A DNA stretch of 64,000 bases. It comes from Synaphobranchus kaupii (taxonomy: Eukaryota > Chordata > Actinopteri > Anguilliformes > Synaphobranchidae). A program made the position numbers and the translations under genes. Shown piece by piece: positions 1 through 10,254 of the stretch. Positions within the stretch are counted from its first letter, which is position 1. The number at the start of each line of letters is the position of its first letter. The notes under the pieces were generated by a model. It saw only the letters and a program-made list of their open reading frames with translations. It was not told the DNA's origin and searched no databases. The DNA lies in assembly GCA_029718625.1 (NCBI GenBank), contig CM056379.1, forward strand, positions 60,539,626 to 60,603,625. Direction: 5' to 3'.

Positions 1-96
1 AAATAAAAATAAATTAATTTTCTAATTGACATTCAGTAGCTATATTTAATGGCAGTTAGAATTTATGAATGCGGTATGCGTGGTCCTGAGCAGGTG
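1..96. other. Flanking AT-rich DNA
   Basis: This short AT-rich stretch lies before the Sleeping Beauty-like element and would be srcin1 intron. I see no exon in it. Confidence 0.5.
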
Positions 97-536
97 TACA
101 GTTGAAGACGCATGTTTACATACACTTAGGTTGAAGTCATTAAAACTTATTTTTAACCACTCCACAGATATCGTGTTAGCAAACTATTGTGTTGGCAAGT
201 CAGTTAGGACATCTACTTTGTGCATGACACAAGTAATTTTTCCAACAATTGTTTACAGATTATTTCACTTTTAATTCACTATATCACAATTCCAGTGGGT
301 CAGAAGTTTACATACACTAAGTTGACTGTGCCTTTAAATTTTTAATATTTGGTCACATATCCTTTGGCTTTGCATGCCATGACTTCCTGATGTCTGTGAC
401 CCAACAACATCAAAAGACTCTTGATATCTTATTTTCTGGTACTCTTACAACCGATACTATAACGTCTCTGCAGTTCAATGGATCTCTATGGGAATTGGGG
501 GGTGGGACTAGATTTAGCTGTAAATTACACTGGAAC

Positions 537-2276
537 TGTCATGGTTTTTAACCCTTTTTCCCTATGCGGTCGTTTTCCTCAGTGGCCACGCGAGGGCACT
601 GCCCTTTTGGTGGATGCTTGCTCCGCCCTGCTTAGATTGCGGAGCTTCTGTTAGCATCCACACCTGCGCGTGGTTACCTTGAGAGCTATTTAAGCCTTCT
701 GTTTCCTTCTTTCGGGGCTTCGATATTGATTGTTGATTGTGATTGTTTGATTGTTTGTTCTGTGGTGTATTTTCTGGTATTATTTGTGTTGTTTTGTATG
801 TGGTTTATTTTACCCTTTTAAAGTTTTAATCGTATGATTAGATCTAGGTTTTTAAGGAGACCGTTTTGCTCCGTTGTGCTTTTATTGGAGTTTTGCGGTA
901 CTTGCCTTTGTGCTTTGAGCTTTCAGGTTGAGCTTTTTTAGCTTTACTAAGAGACAGGGCGTTTGTATCATACTGACTTTAGGGTTTTAATTATTCTTAG
1001 AGGCAGGTCGGTTATTTTCGATTAAGTTTGCATTGGTCTTTTGTTACAGCTGTTCTGTTTCGTCCTTTTCACCTGCGATTTTGTTCGGAACTGTAGTTCT
1101 GTTCGTTCTCCGGGTGTGTCCCTCCTTATATGGAGCTTGGACGATGCTATGAACATGTTTGTGTTTGATTGCGCGTTTATGAAAGTAACCATGGAACGTT
1201 ATCTCTGTTCTTTTCGCCTCGTTACATTTCCCATTATTGAGAGGCTAGGGCGTTTATTTTCTACCAAGCTTCTGTTAGTTACTTTGCTAGTAAAGTTATG
1301 GGACAACGGTGTTCCGTTGGCTCACCTGTAAAATGTTTCTCTTCTGGGAGATTGGGCGTTTACCCCTTTATGTTTTCTGCATTTGACTGCGAGCCTATGA
1401 AACTAGCCATGGAACGTTATCTCTGTTCCTTTGCCTCGTCACATTCCTCTTTATCAAGAGGCACGGCATTTATTTTCTATTTAACTCGTTTGGTCTTTTA
1501 GCCGGTGATGTCCGGTGCTGCTGTCCTGTTCGTCCTTTTCACCTGCGGGACGATTTTGTTCGGAATTGTAGTTCTGTTCGTTCTCTGGGTGTGTCCCTCC
1601 CTTATATGGAGCTTGGACGATGCTATGGACATGTTTGCGTTTGACTGCGAGTCTTATGGAAGTAGCCACGGAACTTTATCTCTGTTCCTTCGCCTTCTCG
1701 TTACATTCCTCTTTACCAAGAGGCACGGCTTTTATTCTCTATCTAACTCGTTTGGTCTTTTAGCCGGTGATGTCCGGTGCTGCTGTCCTGTTCGTCCTTT
1801 TCACCTGCGGGACGATTTTGTTCGGAACTGTAGTTCTGTTCGTTCTCCGGGTGTGTCCCTCCTTATATGGAGCTTGGATGATGCTATGGACATGTTTGCG
1901 TTTGACTGCGAGCCCTCGATAGTAGCCTTGGAATGTTAGATCCCCGTTCCTTTCACCTCTTGGTATACTAATTCGTATTCGTTTTCAGTGTTTGTTGGTT
2001 GTGTGTGTTTTATGTGTACCATTTATGCTACTCGCCTGTTCTTGTGCGTCTCTTTGCTGAGACAGGGCGCATATTAATTTTGGCTAGTCAGAAACCTTTC
2101 CTTGCGCTTCTACTTATTGGCGTGTGACAGTCAGCCGGTTAGTAGCGTCTGTAGGCGTGTTCGTTGTCTTGTCTCCTCCCTTAACTGCGGGGTTTCCCGC
2201 CTTAGTGGCCTTAGGGCTTAAAGATTCCCCTTGCTGCGTTTGGCTCCTCCCACCTCACACGTCACGCCCCATTACA
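537..2276. mobile_element. Solo LTR of an LTR retrotransposon (about 1.74 kb)
   Basis: The insert begins TGTCATGG and ends ATTACA, so it has the TG...CA termini of an LTR. It is flanked by a perfect 5-bp duplication, GGAAC (532-536 and 2277-2281). It interrupts the left arm of the foldback repeat, and the uninterrupted right arm shows the empty-site order. It has no gag or pol frames and no second LTR. It is therefore best read as a solo LTR left by recombination between two LTRs. A TATTTAA motif near 688 could be its promoter if it is oriented on the plus strand. The family was not identified. Confidence 0.75.
1040..1945. repeat. Tandem repeat (about 262 bp units) inside the solo LTR
   Basis: A segment beginning near GCCGGTGATGTCCGG occurs at 1501 and again at 1763, a period of 262 bp. 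Related, more diverged units begin near 1040 and 1300. Shared landmarks are a CGTCCTTTTCACCTGCG block, a TATATGGAGCTTGGA block and a GGAACGTTATCTCTGTTC block. Open reading frames across it are by-products of the repetition. Confidence 0.75.
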
Positions 2277-3179
2277 GGAACAGTATGGAACACATGGTTG
2301 GCTAAATGGCTGTAAGTCATCAAGGGTCTGATGTATCAAACAAGCCTTAAATCATCACTCTGCTGCCAGAAATACAGTAGATATGGATGGATAACTTGAA
2401 GGGTTTCTTCTCCTGACTTATTTTTCCATAGAGTTCAATAGAAAAATTTGTCAGGAGAAACAATCCTTAAAGTGATCCATCCATATCTACTGCATATCTG
2501 GCAGCAGAGTGATGGTTTGAGGCTTGTTTGATACCTCAGACCCTTGACGACTTACAGCCATTTTACCAATCATGTATTCCATACGGTTCCAGAATAATTT
2601 ACAGCTAAATCTAGTCCCACCCCCCAATTCCCATAGAGATCCATTCAAATGCAGAGACGTTATAATATCGCTTGTAAGAGTACCAGAAAATAAGATCAAG
2701 AGTCTTTTGATGTTGTTCGGTCACAGACATCAGGAAGTCATGGCATGCAAAGCCAAAAGATATGTGACCAAATATTAAAAATTTAAAGGCACAGTCAACT
2801 TAGTGTATGTAAACTTCTGATCCACTGGAATTGTGATATAGTGAATTAAAAGTGAAATAATCTGTCTGTAAACAATTGTTGGAAAAATTACTTGTGTCAT
2901 GCACAAAGTAGATGTCCTAACTGACTTGCCAACACTATAGTTTGCTAACATGAAATCTGTGGAGTGGTGAAAAATTAGTTTTAATGACTTCAACCTAAGT
3001 GTATGTAAACATCCGACTTCAACTGTATATTTTGTTCGTACATACAGTACAAACAAATCTCAGATACGAAAACTTTGATGAATGTCATATTACGAACAAA
3101 ATTGCTAATACGAACGCACAATCCGTTCTGTGCACGTTTCATGAATGAGGCCCATTAAGTTCACAGCACTGTAGTCACA

Positions 3180-3360
3180 GACATGCACATGTAAGTGCAT
3201 GCACTGATACATATACAGACACACACACAAGCAAACACAGTAAAATACACCAAAAATGATACATAAATTGTAGAAACACATACACACAAACACACACAAA
3301 CACAGAAAAATACACCAAAAAAAGATACACACACGCATGCACATGCACACACACACAGAG
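3180..3360. repeat. Imperfect CA-rich low-complexity tract
   Basis: ACAC-rich sequence with interruptions lies immediately downstream (in transcript direction) of the donor of the srcin1 exon ending at 3378. Minus-strand reading frames here are Cys/Val-rich artefacts of the repeat. Confidence 0.8.
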
Positions 3361-3377
3361 GTAACCCCTGCTCTCAC

Positions 3378-4205
3378 CGGGTCTCTGTTTCATTGCCTGG
3401 CAGTGGGGAGTTGTAGCCCGACGTCCCCCGATTCATCTCCCCCCCGGGGACCACCGCCCCACACAGAGGGTCCGAGCCGGAGGCGGAGCGAGACTTGGGG
3501 CTCTCCACGAAGACGGAGGAGGAGGCGGAGTCCTTGCGGAAGGTCTGGCGCACGGGGGACCCGCGGCTCGGCGACCCAGAGTAGGAGTCCCTGTCCCGCA
3601 TCTGCATGTCGGGGATCTTCTGCGGGGAGGAAGGGGGCATGCGGAAGCCTACGCCCAGCGTGGAGGCGTAGGCATCCTGGTACAGTGGGCCCCCAGGTTT
3701 GTACAGGGCCTCCTCCAGCTCCCCCTGCAGGGCGGCAGCGGAATAGGTGCTGAGGGAGCGGACGGAGCCACGGCGGTACAGGCCCCCAGACACCGGGAAG
3801 GCGAAGGGGTCCCCGATGGCGGCCAGCGACTGTGTGGAAGCGATGCTCAGCCGGCCCTCGTGCACCAGGTTGTAGGGGTCGGCGTAAAGTCCCCTCGTTC
3901 TTCAGCAGAACCATGTTCTTGGACGTCACCTCCTCGTCCGGCTTGACGTCGCGGCGCTCCAGGATGGCGCTGGGGGAGGGCGAGAGACCGGCCTGTGGGT
4001 GGTGGGGGTGGTTGGATGGCGGATGGTGGGGGTGAGGCTGGGGGTGGGGCTGGGGGTGGGCAGGCCCCGCGTAGGAGGGGGGGCGGCCCCCGCTGTAGGA
4101 GAGCCGGGAGCGGGAGGGTGAGCCCGAGGGCGGCGAGGCGGAGGACGGCCCGCTGTTGAGGCGCCGCGTGGGGGAGGAGTCTCGCGACGTGTACACCATC
4201 TCTCT
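3378..4205 (-). CDS. srcin1: srcin1 (p140Cap) internal coding exon, Pro/Ser/His-rich region
   Basis: SRCIN1/p140Cap is a cytoplasmic scaffold that promotes Csk-mediated inhibition of Src and acts at postsynaptic sites and cell junctions. This exon begins at the acceptor CACTGCAG|AGAGAG (4205) and ends at the donor CCCG|GTGAGAG (3378). It encodes REMVYTSRDSSPTRR, then SPSRSRLSYSGGRPPSYAG, a His/Pro tract, SPSPSAILERRDVKPDE and RRGSVRSLSTYSAAALQ, and finishes NETETR. These blocks match p140Cap in order. The frame breaks once, at the C run 3891-3894 (plus strand), where one base too many moves the sense frame. The exon is 828 nt; entering at phase 0 and leaving at phase 2 requires 827, so one extra base fits. 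I favour an assembly indel over a pseudogene because everything else is intact. Confidence 0.92.
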
Positions 4206-5669
4206 CTGCAGTGACAGGGGCGGGGAAGACGGGGTTAAAAAGCTGACTGAATGGACGCCTCTCAGCATGACATCACGGCAGCCCAAAGCACAGCATAAAT
4301 AACAATCGAGCAGAGACACCATCACTGGCATTAGGAATTACAGCGATAGTACATGAAGTGATGCGTTATTGCGTTTCACCGTTGTCATCCCTCGTTCCCC
4401 TTTCATGGGCCTGAAAGCGAGAAGCTGCACATACACTGCAGCCTCTGTCGCTCACCATGTGCTATTCACAGCTGAATTAAACATATTTGTACGACATTAG
4501 ATTGGCTTGCAGAGCACAGCGGTAGATTCTGATCTTCACAAATGTACTCAAAACGGTGACAACCTCACTCGGCGGTTAACGTCTGATTACACGCGACGCC
4601 TCTGAGGCGGGATTCCCACTACGCCGTTCTCTTTGTTCCTTTCTTCCCATCACGATTTGCTCTGCACAGCTTTTCCCCTTGTATGCTTCTCCTCTCGTCC
4701 CTGCTAGCTTTCTCACTCTTTTCTTCCTCCCAAGTGCCTCATCGTCCTCACCAAGTGCACCGCCCCTCCTCTCCTCTCTTCCAGCCACCTACCCTGTTTA
4801 TGGAGCTTGGTGGCCCCCATGACAGCAGGGTTAAAGGCTTACAATCTCAGATACTCAGGGAATTTGCTACTCCTGTGCTCGTCAGCCTTCACTCTCTCCC
4901 CTGCATCCAATCAAAGCTTCCACCTCTTTTCTGGCTCTCTCTTCTCCCATGAAAGACTCAAAGTAATCACGCAGCTCAGTAGAACCACACAGAGAATCTC
5001 ATATGAATAGGGGCCCAGAGGGCCACTGGGAATTAGATCGGTTGCCCTCGGAAACAAACCCAGCAAAAGCCAATCACGTGCACGTAATTGAGGGCAGTCT
5101 GGAGCTGCACTAAACAAGGTGAAGGGGAGTGGCTGACGCTTGAGGGAACGCCATGTACAACGCTCCAAACACGACATTTTAATTGTCACGGAGACAGCTA
5201 TTTGCAAAACAATATGACATCATTGTCATTTTCAGCCTTTGCCATCACCATAATATTCCAAAGGGAACTCTCAACTTTGAAAACAAAATTGTAAAAAATA
5301 AATCACCGGCATGATTTTCAACAGCAACTCCCAGGAGTGTTGTGCACACTTTTGAAACTGTAATCAAACAGAGTCAATAAAAACATCTTAATTTCCCCAG
5401 CAAATGTTAATCTATTAATTTGACCTGTAAAATTAATTGAAACTATAATCAAAAAGAGCCAATAAAAACATCTTAATTTCCCCTGCAAATGCTAATTTAT
5501 TCATTTGACCAGTATATTTACTTCCAGCGGACAAGAGTAAATAAATAAAAAATGCAACCTTTTTAAAGATAATCACTGTGAAATAGGGATTCAATCTCCC
5601 CCCACATACCCACTTTGGTATCCTACCCACCACCCTTCCCCTTTTAGTCAGTCCTGCCCTCACTCTCAC
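4206..5669 (-). other. srcin1 intron
   Basis: The intron joins exon 5963-5670 (phase 0 end, donor AGG|GTGAGAG) to exon 4205-3378 (acceptor TGCAG|AGAGAG). Apart from an 85-bp tandem duplication at 5354-5523 it is unique sequence, and I saw no further coding segment. Confidence 0.85.
5354..5523. repeat. Tandem duplication, two copies of about 85 bp
   Basis: The unit starts GAAACTGTAATCAAACAGAG at 5354 and again, with a few substitutions, at 5439. Both copies share CAATAAAAACATCTTAATTT and end in an AT-rich segment. It lies in the srcin1 intron. Confidence 0.85.
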
Positions 5670-5963
5670 CCTCAGGTCCCCATTGGCCAGATGGGCAGCA
5701 GGGTAGGAGGCGTAGATGGGCTCCTTGCGGTAGATCTTGATGATGCTGCGGTCCTGGATGTCGCGGACATCCTCCAGCTCGTAGAAGACGTTGCGGGCCT
5801 CGTCTTTGATGAGGATGGCGGTGTTGGGGGACTTGAGCATGCCCATTGTGAGCTTCTGGGGGAACATGTGCACGATGAGGGGCATGCAGAGTGTCCAGGC
5901 TGCTCAGCTCATGGGTGATGTGGACCCTCCGTGTCTCATCCCCAAACTGCAGAAAAAGCACTC
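5670..5963 (-). CDS. srcin1: srcin1 (p140Cap) internal coding exon, conserved N-terminal domain
   Basis: The acceptor TCTTCAG|GAGTG is at 5963 and the donor GACCTGAGG|GTGAG at 5670. The exon encodes GVLFLQFGDETRRVHITHE, then SSLDTLHA, and in the next frame VHMFPQKLTMGMLKSPNTA, ILIKDEARNVFYELEDVRD, DRSIIKIYRKEPIYASYP and HLANGDLR. This is the most conserved block shared by SRCIN1 and its paralogue KIAA1217/SKT. The frame is broken by one extra base in the G run 5879-5882 (plus strand). The exon is 294 nt; entering at phase 1 and leaving at phase 0 needs 293, which supports a single inserted base. The joined residues RREM across the next junction match the mammalian protein. Confidence 0.93.
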
Positions 5964-5965
5964 CT

Positions 5966-5998
<33 letters not shown>

Positions 5999-6577
5999 CC
6001 GCATCACTTAGAAGTGCACACATACATCTCATGAAGAAGATGTATCCACATCATTGCAGAAGACGTGTATGTACGCAAGCCACTTTACATAACAAAGCTC
6101 ACATGCATTGCTAGTCAGCTTCTGAATCATCTTGTTTGCCTTGTTATCCAGAACTGCACCATTGCACATGTAATCTCCACACACACACATAGTATGCCCC
6201 TATGTACACATTATGAATACATGTAGACACACACCACAAATGCACACACGTCCACAAAAAGATAATGAGGACTGCCAAAGTGACAATCTGCTTCCTTCCA
6301 TTTTATAGTGCTTTTAAGCTACAGAGCTTTACAGCGCTTTCATATTTCTTTCACTCGAGTGGTTTTGAAGTTTATCATTCAGCTCATGTCAATCTGCAGT
6401 AGAACTAAAAAATATTTTGGGTCTTCATGCAATTTAGTGTGGTGCAGTCAGAAAACTAGATTATTTTAATCGATGACCACGTAAATGCATACTGAACCAC
6501 ATGGTCATCTGGCAATGTCAGGTCATTGTGGCAGTGATGGATTAAGGGTGCTGGTTTTAAGATGAAGGGGGTCTGAC
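5964..6577 (-). other. srcin1 intron, with a GA microsatellite at its acceptor
   Basis: The short intron runs from donor GCCAG|GTCAGAC (6577) to acceptor TCTTCAG (5964). On the sense strand, positions 5996-5969 are a CT dinucleotide run that directly abuts the acceptor and forms its polypyrimidine tract. Positions 6056-6190 are near-identical to 14000-14140. Confidence 0.85.
6056..6190. repeat. Dispersed duplicate segment, copy A (about 135 bp)
   Basis: Starting GCAGAAGACGTGTATGTACG, this stretch recurs in the same orientation at 14000-14140 with a few substitutions and one 12-bp indel. Shared blocks include CCACTTTACATAACAAA and CATTGCTAGTCAGCTTCTGA. No terminal repeats are obvious, so it may be an unnamed interspersed repeat or a local duplication. 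Confidence 0.8.
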
Positions 6578-6773
6578 CTGGCGAGCGCAGCTTGGTCTGG
6601 CTGGCGGACCGCGACAGGGGCAGGCTCTGCCGGAAGCGGTTCATGCGGTTGAAGCCAAGGGGGATGTCGGCCTCCGACATGGTCTCCAGTGACTCGGCCG
6701 AGGCGAAGGAGAGTTTGGTGGCCTGGTCAGCAAGACCGGACTGTGTGGACTGGGAGTGTCGTGGGCTTCGGCT
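6578..6773 (-). CDS. srcin1: srcin1 (p140Cap) internal coding exon
   Basis: The acceptor TCTCCCTCAG|AGCCGAAGC is at 6773 and the donor TCGCCAG|GTCAGAC at 6578. The exon is 196 nt, phase 0 in and phase 1 out, with an open frame throughout. It encodes SRSPRHSQSTQSGLADQ, then KLSFASAESLETMSEAD, PLGFNRMNRFRQSLPLSR and SASQTKLRSPG. ASAESLETMSEA and MNRFRQSLPLSRSASQTKLR are hallmark blocks of p140Cap. The last codon (G) is completed by the next exon, whose first two bases are GA. It is preceded in the transcript by the microexon at 27047-27073. Confidence 0.95.
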
Positions 6774-7995
6774 CTGAGGGAGAAAATTGTCCCTGGTGTT
6801 ACTGGGGCGGCAGAATGCACATACTGACTAAATAAAAACAGGCTAATGAATGTTAACTACCACGTGCAATGACTGAAAAAGAGAGTGAGACCGGCAGAGA
6901 GAGAGAGAGAAAGGGGGACAATGTGGAGATTTTCAAAATGCCATGGATCCACAGAAACACATCATCAGCTTTGAGCACGCCTCGCAAAAAGCATCAGTAA
7001 TGACATCACCCCGCAAGCGAGGCTAGAGCTGGGTGGTTGTGGGGGGTTGTGCTGAGGAGGCTGCACCTGTTTGTTTTCACCCAGAGGATGTCAGGCTCAG
7101 AGAAACGGAAAGAGAAAACGAGAGAGAGAGAGAGTAGTGCAAAGCACAGCAATTAGAGGAGGAGGGGTCCGCTGGGTTTTAATCACCCCAACACGGGCTG
7201 CCGAGGGAACGTGAGGGAGAGGGGAGGAGAGCAGCACGAACACGGGGCTGTCACAGCGGGACAGTTCTGCCTGCCTGGTGCCAGGCGTCCGCACGGCTGC
7301 GTTTAATGAACTGGCCCAAAGATCCCCGCTGTCAGGAATTCTCAGGCTCCGAGGCCACGGTAATGAGCTCCCAGAGTGCACGCCAATGGCTGCTCCCAAT
7401 CGGACGAGCCGCCATCAACGCTAGACCCTTCTCCCGGATCCCCATGACTGTGATGTGGTGCCACTCTTTGTTTTGTTATGCTCGAATTCAGATGAGAAAC
7501 TTTCCATAAATATCTCCCAACTCACTTAGACAAACTCATATGTTGGATGTTTGCAATGCTGAACTTCTACAAAGCCTGCCTTCCAGCAATGCATCCCCCA
7601 GCACAGGTGAATACTCAACTTTGCAGAGACAAATAATGCTATTGACAGTTTACAGCAGAGACAAACACACACATGCGCGTGCTCTGCACACAAATGTATC
7701 ATCAAATATTATGTATTCTCCCAAAAGCCAATACCAAGCACTGTGGGTGAGATATTTCTAAACTTTCACAAAAAGCAGGATAAAACACCACCAATCCACA
7801 TATGTAAACAATACTATCTACTGGTTCATGCCAGTGGAAGAACAGAGAGTTGCTTTTTTACGCAAAACAAATGAATATTGCAGAAGCCTATATATGTAAG
7901 TGCCGATGGAAGGTTTCAGCACATACCGTAAAAGATCATTGAAAACATTAACTGTTACAGTTAAGGGGACTTTGAATCACCAATATAGTCTATAT

Positions 7996-8173
7996 CAGTG
8001 GTCCCCAACCCTGTTCCTGGAGATCTATTATCCTGTAGGCTTTCACTCTAACCCTAACAAAGCACACCTCATTCAACAGCTAGACTAGAGAGCTTGTTGA
8101 GCTGCTAGAATCAGGTGTGCAAATTAGGGTTTAAATGAAGGTAGATCTCCAGGAACAGGGCTGAGGACCACTG
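7996..8173. mobile_element. Small foldback MITE
   Basis: The left end CAGTGGTCCCCAACCCTGTT and the right end are inverted repeats, as are the adjoining CCTGGAGATCTA blocks. The whole 178 bp folds back on itself. Similar short palindromic elements are common in fish. No coding capacity. Confidence 0.7.
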
Positions 8174-9045
8174 GTCTATATTGCCATCCCTACACACAAA
8201 AGTGTTCCTCCTTGGAGTCCTTATTAGGGTGTGAAAAAGAGGGTTATAGGCTTAAATCCTGAGTGAGACACATGCTGTTGTGCCTGTCATTTGTTTCTCA
8301 TGTTAGTAACATATAACAATGATATGTAAAATAAACAAAGGATATACAATTAATATTGCCCAGGTTGTGGGTGTCTGCTAAAAAAGACATGATTTTGCCA
8401 TTGATAACTAAATTCAATACCCTACTTTTGGGGGTCAAAGGGAGTCGCTTACTCCAATGAAACTGCAAGTAGAATGGTTCTATTTCCGGAGGACCACACA
8501 GAAAGTGTCTATCCGTGCTCAAAGTCATTAACAATAATTACGGATGGTGCCTACTACGACAATGTTCCACACTGTACCCTTATTCTTCAGCGGTAGAAAC
8601 AAGACTCTCTCGCTCTTTCTCGCACTCTCTCACTCCCTCCCTCCCTCCATTACAGGTTTAGTGTAGGAGCTGGAGGTTTGAGTGATTACCGTGCATGTGC
8701 TCTGTAATAGGGTTCATTTATCTGGTGAATCTCTTGCACTGCAGAAAGTGCCCGTTGAACACTGGGGGGGTGGGGGGGTACACATTGCTCCTGTGTTTGC
8801 TCGCACCGCCTCGTTTGTTTGTTTCTCCCCGAGGGCACTTCTGAGGTACGGGAGCAGCGAGACATTATTATACAGTGTGCAACAGACTAGTATGACGTAA
8901 TCCGAATGACAGGGGAGTTCTTTTTGTCCCCCTACCCTTCTCACGACAGCAAGGAAAGGGAAAAAAAAAATCAGGCAAGAGCTCAACAAAAATTTTTTTT
9001 TACGGACGTGAACATCTGGCCTGTTGTCTCACGGCTAGTAAAAAG

Positions 9046-9960
9046 GTGGCCGATTCCCCTGATTTGCGGGGGCGATTTATGAGAGGAGGCCGCAGTAGCC
9101 CAGCACCCTGTAGATTCCCCCGCAGCCCTTGCTCTCATCCAGAACGTGCTCCTCGCTGCTGTCTGCTGATGATGTATTGCAGGGTGCGCCGAGCTCTGCG
9201 GGAGAGAGGTTTGGGGGCAGCGGGGGGATTGGGAGGTTTGCCGTTTGGCAGATGCTGAGATTGCCGGAGCGGCTTCGGCTGCCGCCGCCCATCATTTCCC
9301 CCTCCGCGTCCCAGCCAGGTGTTTGTCGGTCGGCCCTCATCCGTGTCCTCGCAGAGCAGGGGAGAGAGAGAATGAGAGAGAGAGAGAGAGAGAGCGCCAC
9401 AGCGCATCGATTTCCGTACCTTTCTCCCTTAATTGCCCTTGGCTTCTGTGTGTACCACACGCAATGAGTGGCGGGGGGTGGGGTGGGGGGGGGGGCTCCA
9501 ATTACTAGAGGGGAGCAGAGGGAGGTGTGGTGAGGGGGTGAGAGGGGTTGCCCTGTGTGGGCTGTGAGGGGCTGTCTTCATTGTTGGGGGGGGGGGATGG
9601 GGGTGGGGGGGGGGTGTGAATGAGGAGAGAAGAGAACAGCCTCCTCCACACAGTACATTCATTATTCTGACTCTCACACCTTTCGTGAGGCTTCACATTC
9701 GGAATTTAGCTCTGACATTGTTAGGAGCGTGGCGGGGGTGTGAAGGCCCCGCCCACACAGTCCTTCTCCCAGCACTGTGTATCTGCACTTTGATTCCACT
9801 CGGCCTCGCTGACGTCTCTTTCAGTGCCTCTGCAGTGACTGGCACGCCGCGGCGCTGCTGATGGATTCTCCTCTGCCGTTTAATACCCCTGAGGGTTCGC
9901 GCCCGCTCACCCCTCACCCCCGCACCCCCCCCCCTCCGGCTGCCTGTCCTGGAGCGCTCT
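9046..9960. other. GC- and CpG-richer intronic block with G-runs
   Basis: Compared with its AT-rich surroundings this block is rich in G+C, with many CpG dinucleotides (for example around 9180-9310 and 9830-9900). It holds a GA repeat (9360-9396) and two long G-runs (9471-9496, 9586-9614). Open frames on both strands overlap one another and show no protein family, so I do not call a gene. A regulatory CpG island is possible but unproven. Confidence 0.4.
9471..9614 (+). repeat. Two G-run clusters with G-quadruplex potential
   Basis: Positions 9471-9496 contain G6, G4 and a run of about a dozen G separated by single T bases. Positions 9586-9614 contain runs of about 11, 4 and 10 G. Either cluster could supply four G-tracts. 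They lie on the strand opposite to srcin1 transcription. Confidence 0.6.
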
Positions 9961-10254
9961 GCGATTCCTCATCATGCAGAGATTTTCAGGAGGGGCCAAG
10001 ACAGAGGGGAGGACCGCGTTTCTCTTGACCTTTAATGGCTTTCCCACACTCCACACGGGGGACAGCTCAATCTCGCCCGCTGCCAGAGCGGATTGTACAT
10101 CAACGTCGAGAGCGAATGATTAAATACAGACCGGTCGCTTAAATGCTCAAATTAGATTGTATGGATTTTTTTTCAGTTCTATTGTTTCTACAACCTTCTG
10201 TCTCAGAGTGCTCTCTCTCCCTCTCTCTCTCTTTTTTCTGTGTGTGTATATATA

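Larger units (their letters stand above)
344..2775. repeat. Foldback (palindromic) repeat, copy 1, split by a solo LTR
   Basis: About 190 bp at 344-535 (starting near TTTGGTCACATATCC) recurs inverted at about 2580-2775. The inner arms at about 2290-2427 and 2428-2575 form a second, continuous palindrome centred near 2427. Once the 1.7-kb insert at 537-2276 is discounted, the left and right arms are mirror images along their full length. Two more copies lie at about 10579-10935 and 35877-36262, so this is a dispersed family. Confidence 0.75.
99..3025. mobile_element. Sleeping Beauty-like Tc1 element, non-autonomous, enlarged by nested insertions
   Basis: Both ends carry the inverted repeat/direct repeat structure known from Sleeping Beauty-type Tc1 elements. 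The left end begins CAGTTGAAG at 99, has an inner direct repeat (AGTTTACATACACTAAG) near 305, and is mirrored at the right end, which finishes at 3025. TA dinucleotides flank both ends (97-98 and 3026-3027), as expected for Tc1/mariner insertion. No transposase reading frame lies between the ends. The interior is a foldback repeat and a solo LTR, so the element could only have moved with a transposase supplied from elsewhere. It sits in the srcin1 intron downstream of the exon ending at 3378. Confidence 0.85.

Noticed and set aside
3337..3753. Plus-strand open frame over the srcin1 exon
   Set aside because: It is the antisense shadow of the conserved minus-strand exon 3378-4205; composition is Arg/Pro-rich from GC content and no domain is seen.
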